Positions 58,718 to 64,000 of a stretch of DNA of 64,000 nucleotides are shown one piece after another. The notes below the pieces were generated by a model. That model was not told the DNA's origin. It saw only the letters and a list, made by a program, of their open reading frames with translations, and did not search any database. Positions within the stretch are counted from its first letter, which is position 1. Every line of letters starts with the position of its first letter. The stretch covers positions 5,580,001 through 5,644,000 of the forward strand of contig NZ_CP048397.1 in NCBI RefSeq assembly GCF_010384365.1, written 5' to 3'. The position numbers were made by a program, and so were the translations under genes. The DNA is from Streptomyces sp. S4.7. GTDB lineage: Bacteria > Actinomycetota > Actinomycetes > Streptomycetales > Streptomycetaceae.

Positions 58718-59284
58718 TCAGGCGCCCGCCGCCTCCGCGCGGAGCCGTTCACGCGCCTCCATCAGGGCGAAGCCCAGCAGATTGATCCCGCGCCAGCGCG
58801 CCGGATCCAGCGCCCTCTCGTCATCCGCGGCCAGTCCGATGCCCCAGATCCGGTCCATCGGGCTGGCCTCGACGAGGACCCGGTCGCCGGTGCCCAGCAG
58901 GTACTCGCGCAGTCGGGCGTCCTGCCGGAACTTGTGGACGCTGCCTTCCACGACGATGCCGGACCGCTCGCGCTCCCACACGGCCTCGTCGAACCCCCGC
59001 ACCAGCCGCCCGGCCTTCTTCGCCGACGCCGGAGCGGAAGCGGTCAGAGCCTTTCGCTCGGCCTCCTTGTCGTCGAAGAGCCGGGCCTTGGCCGCCATCA
59101 TCCAGTGCTCCGCCGTCGCGTACTCCACCCCCTCGACCGTGAACGGTGACGGCCACCACTGGCTGAGACAGCTGGCGCCGATGACGCCGTCCCGCCGCGG
59201 GGCGTGCCCCCAGAAGTGCAGATAGTTGAGCCTCTCGCCGCGACCCGTACGGTCGATCAGCTCGGCAACCGTGATCATCCCCAT
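58718..59284 (-). CDS. NADAR family (YbiA-like) protein
   Basis: A 188-residue NADAR protein. Shows NYLHFWGHAPRRDG, CLSQWWPSPFTVEG, YATAEHWMMAAKARLF and a C-terminal WGIGLAADDERALDP, RGINLLGFALMEARERL, the family pattern. NADAR proteins act on ADP-ribose or riboflavin intermediates (N-glycosidase-like). ATG 59284 or ATG 59278 may be the start. Convergent with the DUF4190 gene. Confidence 0.84.
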   Translation of the reverse strand: MGMITVAELIDRTGRGERLNYLHFWGHAPRRDGVIGASCLSQWWPSPFTVEGVEYATAEHWMMAAKARLFDDKEAERKALTASAPASAKKAGRLVRGFDEAVWERERSGIVVEGSVHKFRQDARLREYLLGTGDRVLVEASPMDRIWGIGLAADDERALDPARWRGINLLGFALMEARERLRAEAAGA

Positions 59285-59356
59285 GCACGCGAGTCTGGCA
59301 GTCACCACTGACAGTCCGTGTGCCGATCGAGCCGTTGCAGCGACACATGGTCAACC

Positions 59357-59392
59357 GATTCCGTCGCGTAACCAAAAGGCAACAACGGAATC
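59357..59392 (+). repeat. Inverted repeat in the spacer before the second aldehyde dehydrogenase
   Basis: GATTCCGT (59357-59364) and ACGGAATC (59385-59392) are exact inverted repeats with a 20-base A-rich spacer. Upstream of aldehyde dehydrogenase and pot genes, it could be an operator for the polyamine genes. Confidence 0.5.
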
Positions 59393-59502
59393 ACTTGTTG
59401 GACGCCCCGCGCTCTGTCAGTATCGGCACTCAATTCGAGCCAGAACAACAACCACGGCGTCGGAACGACTGGAGCGACGACAGCCGGAACACGGAGGGCG
59501 CC

Positions 59503-61068
59503 ATGGGCAACCGCTTCCCCGCACGGGAGCGTTTCGCGGACGGTGCGCAGTTCATCGACGGGCGGCTGCGTCACGGCACCTCGGGCCGCACGCACGCTGT
59601 GGTCGACCCTGCGACGGGCGAGGAACTGCTCACGTACGAACTGGCGGGCGCGGCCGACGTCGACGCGGCCGTCGCCGCGGCGCTCGCGGCGTATCCGGGC
59701 TGGGCCGGCGCCACTGTGGGGGAGCGTTCCGACGCACTGCACCGTTTCGCCGCCGTACTCGCCGATCGGGCCACGGAATTCGCGGAGGCCGAGTCGGCGC
59801 AGTGCGGCAAGCCCATCAAGCTCTCCACGGAGTTCGACGTTCCGGGAACCGTCGACAACGCCGCCTTCTTCGCGGGCGCGGCCCGTCATCTGGAAGGCGC
59901 GTCCGCGGGGGAGTACAGCGGCGACCACACCTCCTACGTACGACGTGAGCCGATAGGCGTGATCGGCTCCATCGCTCCCTGGAACTATCCGCTGCAGATG
60001 GCCGCCTGGAAGATTCTTCCGGCGGTCGCCGCGGGCAACACGATCGTGCTCAAGCCCTCCGAACTGACGCCCTTCACCTCACTGATGTTCGCCCAGGCCG
60101 CACAGGAGGCGGGCATCCCCGACGGTGTGATCAACATCGTCAACGGGGCGGGCGCCGACGCGGGGGAGCGCCTCGTGGGCCACCCCGACGTCGCCATGAC
60201 CTCCTTCACGGGCTCCACCGCCGTCGGCAAGCGCGTCGCCGAGATCGCCACGTCCACCGTCAAGCGGCTCCATCTGGAACTCGGCGGCAAGGCCCCGTTC
60301 CTGGTCTTCGACGACGCCGACCTGGAGGCAGCCGTCCAGGGCGCCGTCGCGGGCTCGCTCATCAACACGGGGCAGGACTGTACGGCCGCCACCCGCGCCT
60401 ACGTCCAGCGTCCGCTCTACGACGCCTTCGTGAGCGCCGTCGCGGCGCTGATGGAGACGGTGCGCCTCGGCGACCCGTTCGCCCCGTCGACCGATATGGG
60501 GCCGCTGATCTCGCACGCGCACCGCGACCGGGTCGCCGGCATCGTCGACCGGGCGCGCGCATACGCCCGCGTCGTCACCGGCGGCGGCGCGCCGGACAGC
60601 GACGGTCCGCACGGCCACGCCCTGGAGGGCGGCCACACGGTGCGCGCCGCCCTCGCCGACGGCGCGTACTACCGGCCCACCCTCGTCGTGGACGCCCCCC
60701 AGGACAGCGAGATCGTCCAGTCGGAGATCTTCGGCCCCGTCCTGGTCGTCCTGCCCTTCGACTCCGACGACGAGGGCATCCGTCTCGCCAACGACACCCC
60801 TTACGGCCTCGCGGCATCCGTCTGGAGCCGCGACGTGTACCGCACGGGGCGTGCCACCCGCGAGATCAAGGCCGGCTGTGTCTGGGTGAACGACCACATC
60901 CCGATCATCAGCGAGATGCCGCACGGCGGCTACAAGTCGAGTGGTTACGGAAAAGACATGTCGGCGTACTCGTTCGAGGAGTACACACAGGTCAAGCATG
61001 TGATGTACGACAACACCGCGGCCGTCAGGAAGGACTGGCACCGCACGATCTTCGGGGACCGTCTCTAA
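59503..61068 (+). CDS. Aldehyde dehydrogenase (aminobutyraldehyde type), pot-linked
   Basis: A 521-residue dehydrogenase with APWNYPLQM (Asn161), ELGGKAPF (Glu259) and GQDCTAATRAY (Cys293). Slightly longer than the first copy because of a 20-residue insert near DGPHGHALEGG. The C-terminal MPHGGYKSSGYGKDMSAYSFEEY matches gamma-aminobutyraldehyde dehydrogenases. It is 38 bases upstream of potD, so it probably works with putrescine uptake, oxidising aminobutyraldehyde to GABA. ATG 59503 with CGGAGGG. Confidence 0.88.
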   Translation: MGNRFPARERFADGAQFIDGRLRHGTSGRTHAVVDPATGEELLTYELAGAADVDAAVAAALAAYPGWAGATVGERSDALHRFAAVLADRATEFAEAESAQCGKPIKLSTEFDVPGTVDNAAFFAGAARHLEGASAGEYSGDHTSYVRREPIGVIGSIAPWNYPLQMAAWKILPAVAAGNTIVLKPSELTPFTSLMFAQAAQEAGIPDGVINIVNGAGADAGERLVGHPDVAMTSFTGSTAVGKRVAEIATSTVKRLHLELGGKAPFLVFDDADLEAAVQGAVAGSLINTGQDCTAATRAYVQRPLYDAFVSAVAALMETVRLGDPFAPSTDMGPLISHAHRDRVAGIVDRARAYARVVTGGGAPDSDGPHGHALEGGHTVRAALADGAYYRPTLVVDAPQDSEIVQSEIFGPVLVVLPFDSDDEGIRLANDTPYGLAASVWSRDVYRTGRATREIKAGCVWVNDHIPIISEMPHGGYKSSGYGKDMSAYSFEEYTQVKHVMYDNTAAVRKDWHRTIFGDRL

Positions 61069-61106
61069 CTCTCCTCACCCTCTCCTCACCCGAAAGGGCA
61101 CCGCCC

Positions 61107-62354
61107 ATGGAGCAGTACGAGCCCGACCGTCTCTCGGCGGCCCAGATAGCCGCGACGCGTCGCAGCCTCAGCAACGGCAGAGGTGCGCTCAGCCGCCGTT
61201 CGCTGCTGCGTGCCACCGGCGCCGGGGCGCTGACCATCGGCGGCGTGGCAGGTCTCGCCGCCTGCGGGATCCCGCCCGCGAAGAGGGAGGGTGACGGCCT
61301 CGCGTCCACCGATCACTCGGCGAAGGAGAAGCGCGTCGTCTTCTCCAACTGGACCGAGTACATGGACGTCGGCGAGAACGAGAAGGGCTATCCCACCCTG
61401 GAGGCGTTCACGAAGCGCACCGGGATCCAGGTGAAGTACACGGCGGACATCAACGACAACGTCGAGTTCTTCGGCAAGATCCAGCCGCAGCTCGCGGCCG
61501 GCCAGGACACGGGGCGCGATCTGATCTGCGTCACCGACTGGCTCGCCGCCCGCATCATCCGGCTCGGCTGGGCGCAGAAGCTCGATCCCGCCAACCTGCC
61601 CCACGCGTACGCGAATCTCTCCCAGCAGTTCCGCTTGCCCGACTGGGATCCGGGGCGCGCCTACACCTATCCGTGGACCGGTATCCCCTCCGTGATCGCC
61701 TACAACACCAAGGCGACGGGGGGCCGCAAGATCGAGTCCGTGTCGCAGTTGCTCGACGACCCGGACCTCAAGGGGCGGGTGTCGTTCCTCTCCGAGATGC
61801 GCGACTCCATCGGACTGACGCTGCTCGACATGGGCAAGGACCCGGCGTCGTTCTCCGACGACGACTTCGACGGCGCCGTCGCCCGTATTCAGAAGGCCGT
61901 CGACAAGAAGCAGATCCGCCGCTTCACCGGCAACGACTACACGGCGGACCTCAGCAAGGGCGACATCGCGGCGTGCGTCGCCTGGGCCGGTGACATCGTG
62001 CAGCTCCAGGCGGACAATCCGGACGTCCAGTTCGCCATCCCGGAGACCGGTTACATGATCTCCAGCGACAATCTGCTGGTACCGGCGAAGGCACGGCACA
62101 AGACCAACGCCGAGAAGCTCATCGACCACTACTACGAGCTCCCCGTCGCCGCGCAGCTCGCGGCGTACATCAACTACGTCTGCCCCGTCGAGGGCGTCCG
62201 TCCGGAGCTCGCGAAGATCGACGAGTCGATGGCGTCCAATCCGCTGATCCTCCCGGACGCGGCGATGGCCTCGAAGTCCCACGCCTTCCGCTCACTGAGC
62301 AGTGAGGAAGAGACGGCGTACGAAGAGAAGTTCGCCAAGCTCATCGGCGCCTAG
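61107..62354 (+). CDS. potD: Spermidine/putrescine ABC transporter substrate-binding lipoprotein
   Basis: A 415-residue secreted binding protein. The N-terminus has twin arginines (ALSRRSLLRATGAG) and a lipobox GLAAC, fitting a Tat-exported lipoprotein. The binding-domain pattern (VVFSNWTEYMDV, ITDWLAARII-like VTDWLAARIIRLGWAQKLD, YPWTGIPSVIAYNT) is PotD-like. Receives putrescine or spermidine for the PotABC complex. Confidence 0.91.
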   Translation: MEQYEPDRLSAAQIAATRRSLSNGRGALSRRSLLRATGAGALTIGGVAGLAACGIPPAKREGDGLASTDHSAKEKRVVFSNWTEYMDVGENEKGYPTLEAFTKRTGIQVKYTADINDNVEFFGKIQPQLAAGQDTGRDLICVTDWLAARIIRLGWAQKLDPANLPHAYANLSQQFRLPDWDPGRAYTYPWTGIPSVIAYNTKATGGRKIESVSQLLDDPDLKGRVSFLSEMRDSIGLTLLDMGKDPASFSDDDFDGAVARIQKAVDKKQIRRFTGNDYTADLSKGDIAACVAWAGDIVQLQADNPDVQFAIPETGYMISSDNLLVPAKARHKTNAEKLIDHYYELPVAAQLAAYINYVCPVEGVRPELAKIDESMASNPLILPDAAMASKSHAFRSLSSEEETAYEEKFAKLIGA

Positions 62355-62460
62355 GCCACCGGCTCACCGGCTCACCGGACCACCTGGTCGTACGCGGCAG
62401 GGGTCCCAGAGGCCCCGTCCGCTCCGTTCCTCTCCTCCCAAGCCCCCGGGATCGTTACCC

Positions 62461-63627
62461 ATGACTGAGACCGCATCCACCGACCGGGGCGGCGACGACG
62501 TCCGCCTCACCGGGATAAGCAAGTCGTACGGCTCCTTCCACGCCGTGAAGCCCCTCGACCTCACCGTCCCCGAAGGCTCCTTCTTCGCCCTCCTCGGCGC
62601 CTCGGGCTGCGGCAAGACCACCACGCTGCGGATGATCGCCGGCCTGGAGGACCCGACCACCGGATCGGTCTTCCTCGGCGACCGGGACGTCACCGGTCTG
62701 CCGCCGCACAAGCGCCCCGTCAACACCGTCTTCCAGAGCTACGCGCTCTTCCCGCACCTCGACATCTACGAGAACGTCGCCTTCGGCCTGCGCCGTCGGG
62801 GCGTCAAGTCGGTGAAGAAGCAGGTCGGCGACATGCTCGACCTCGTACAGCTCGGTGACTACGCGAAGCGCAAGCCGCACCAGCTCTCCGGCGGGCAACA
62901 GCAGCGCGTCGCCGTGGCCCGCGCGCTCATCAACCATCCGAAGGTGCTGCTGCTCGACGAGCCCCTCGGCGCGCTCGACCTCAAGCTGCGCCGCCAGATG
63001 CAGCTTGAGCTCAAGCGCATCCAGACGGAGGTCGGCATCACCTTCGTGCATGTCACGCACGACCAGGAGGAGGCCATGACGATGGCCGACACGGTCGCCG
63101 TGATGAACGCGGGGCGGGTCGAGCAACTCGGCGCACCGGCGGAGCTGTACGAGAATCCGCAGACCACCTTCGTCGCCAACTTCCTCGGCACCTCCAACCT
63201 CATCGAGGCCGATGTCGCGGAGCGGACCGGCGACGAGCTGGTGGTGACGTCGGCGGGCGTGAAACTGAGGCTGCCCGCCGACCGCTGTACGGCGCGGGTG
63301 ACGGACGGCGGGCGGCTGCTCGTCGGGGTGCGCCCCGAGAAGATCTCCCTCGCGCACGCGGACGACGAGGGCTCCATCCCCGCGGGCCGCAACCGGATCA
63401 CCGGGCGCATCGTCGACTCCAGCTTCATCGGGGTCTCGACCCAGTACGTCATCGACAGCCCCGTATGCGCGGAGTTGGAGGTGTACGCGCAGAACATCGA
63501 GCGCGACGGCCGGCTCGCTCCGGGGGCCGAGGTGGTCCTGCACTGGAACCCCGCGCACACCTTCGGGCTCGACGCGGACCAGGACATCGACGCGGGCGTC
63601 AAGACGGTGGACGAGGAGGGGGCGTGA
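62461..63627 (+). CDS. potA: Polyamine ABC transporter ATP-binding protein
   Basis: A 388-residue ATPase. Walker A LLGASGCGKTTTLRMIAG, Q-loop VFQSYALFPHL, signature LSGGQQQRVAVARALINHP, Walker B VLLLDEPLGALDLK, switch VTHDQEEAMTMADT. A TOBE domain follows (LLVGVRPEKISLAHAD). GTG potB overlaps the stop by four bases. ATG 62461 with a weak GGGATCG site. Confidence 0.94.
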   Translation: MTETASTDRGGDDVRLTGISKSYGSFHAVKPLDLTVPEGSFFALLGASGCGKTTTLRMIAGLEDPTTGSVFLGDRDVTGLPPHKRPVNTVFQSYALFPHLDIYENVAFGLRRRGVKSVKKQVGDMLDLVQLGDYAKRKPHQLSGGQQQRVAVARALINHPKVLLLDEPLGALDLKLRRQMQLELKRIQTEVGITFVHVTHDQEEAMTMADTVAVMNAGRVEQLGAPAELYENPQTTFVANFLGTSNLIEADVAERTGDELVVTSAGVKLRLPADRCTARVTDGGRLLVGVRPEKISLAHADDEGSIPAGRNRITGRIVDSSFIGVSTQYVIDSPVCAELEVYAQNIERDGRLAPGAEVVLHWNPAHTFGLDADQDIDAGVKTVDEEGA

Positions 63628-64000
63628 CCGCCACGGCAGCACCACCGGCGCCACCCACACCACCGGTCACCGACGCGGCAGTACGCAAGGTTCCGCGCCG
63701 TAAACGCCTCGTCCCGTACTGGCTGCTGCTGCCCGGCATCCTGTGGCTGCTGGTCTTCTTCGCGCTGCCGATGGTCTACCAGGCGTCGACCTCCGTACAG
63801 ACGGGCTCCCTGGAGAAGGGCTTCGAGGTCACCTGGCACTTCCAGACCTACTGGGACGCGCTCCAGGAGTACTACCCGCAGTTCGTGCGCTCCCTGCTGT
63901 ACGCGGGCACCGCCACCGTCCTGTGCCTGCTGCTCGGCTACCCGCTGGCGTACCTCATCGCGTTCAAGGCCGGCCGCTGGCGCAACCTCCTGCTGGTCCT
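63624..64000 (+). CDS. potB: Polyamine ABC transporter permease, N-terminal part (truncated by the window)
   Basis: A GTG at 63624 (overlapping potA's stop as GTGA) opens a frame of at least 125 residues that runs off the end. It encodes a Pro/Thr-rich cytoplasmic start, then a membrane segment (LVPYWLLLPGILWLLVFFA), a periplasmic loop (YQASTSVQTGSLEKGFEVTW) and a second membrane segment. This matches PotB-type permeases and the position after potA. The second permease, potC, is expected beyond the window. Confidence 0.88.
   Translation, partial: MTATAAPPAPPTPPVTDAAVRKVPRRKRLVPYWLLLPGILWLLVFFALPMVYQASTSVQTGSLEKGFEVTWHFQTYWDALQEYYPQFVRSLLYAGTATVLCLLLGYPLAYLIAFKAGRWRNLLLV

Overview
The window is a high-GC actinobacterial chromosome segment, almost certainly Streptomyces. 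The GC-rich third codon positions, frequent GTG starts, and the presence of nsdA, whiG, four tandem type I signal peptidases (sipWXYZ type) and an amtB-glnK-glnD operon all point there. It is a core-genome region carrying one clear accessory block.

Layout. 1-5 kb: the C-terminal part of smc, a sugar porter, ftsY. 5-8 kb: a primase/polymerase-like protein and nsdA. 8-14 kb: the nitrogen operon amtB-glnK-glnD behind a GlnR-like site, then ffh (SRP GTPase). 14.2-22.0 kb: a minus-strand block of eight genes whose products match, family by family, the poorly understood E. coli yhf/php operon. These are a phosphopentomutase-like YhfW, a fold-III PLP enzyme YhfX, a fold-I PLP enzyme YhfS, phosphotriesterase-homology protein Php, membrane protein YhfT, small DUF2620 protein YhfU, PRD protein YhfY and regulator YhfZ. 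One operator-like sequence occurs twice, in front of yhfZ and in front of yhfY. This block is the best candidate for an undescribed system.

22-27.4 kb: a methyltransferase, a SprT-like zinc protein behind a structured 0.7-kb spacer, and the translation operon rpsP-KH protein-rimM-trmD-rplS. 27.5-31.8 kb: four signal peptidases, a NUDIX hydrolase and a DUF2469 protein. 32-35.2 kb: yraN-comM-dprA, overlapping end to end and preceded by two DnaA-box-like 9-mers. 35.4-38 kb: the sporulation sigma factor whiG, a TetR regulator and a convergent, overlapping M23 peptidase. 38-44 kb: rpsB-tsf-pyrH-frr-cdsA-rlmN, punctuated by intergenic hairpins.

44-48 kb: a TPP riboswitch with a ribosome-site-masking hairpin, followed by a thiamine ABC transporter (thiBPQ). 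48-51.4 kb: a LOG-family gene with an apparent one-base frameshift and a divergent ABC transporter. 51.6-64 kb: polyamine/GABA metabolism (class III aminotransferase, Lrp regulator, two aldehyde dehydrogenases, potD-potA-potB) interleaved with adenosine deaminase, a glycerophosphodiester phosphodiesterase, a NADAR protein and small membrane proteins. The window ends inside potB. No tRNA, rRNA, insertion sequence or CRISPR array was recognised by eye.
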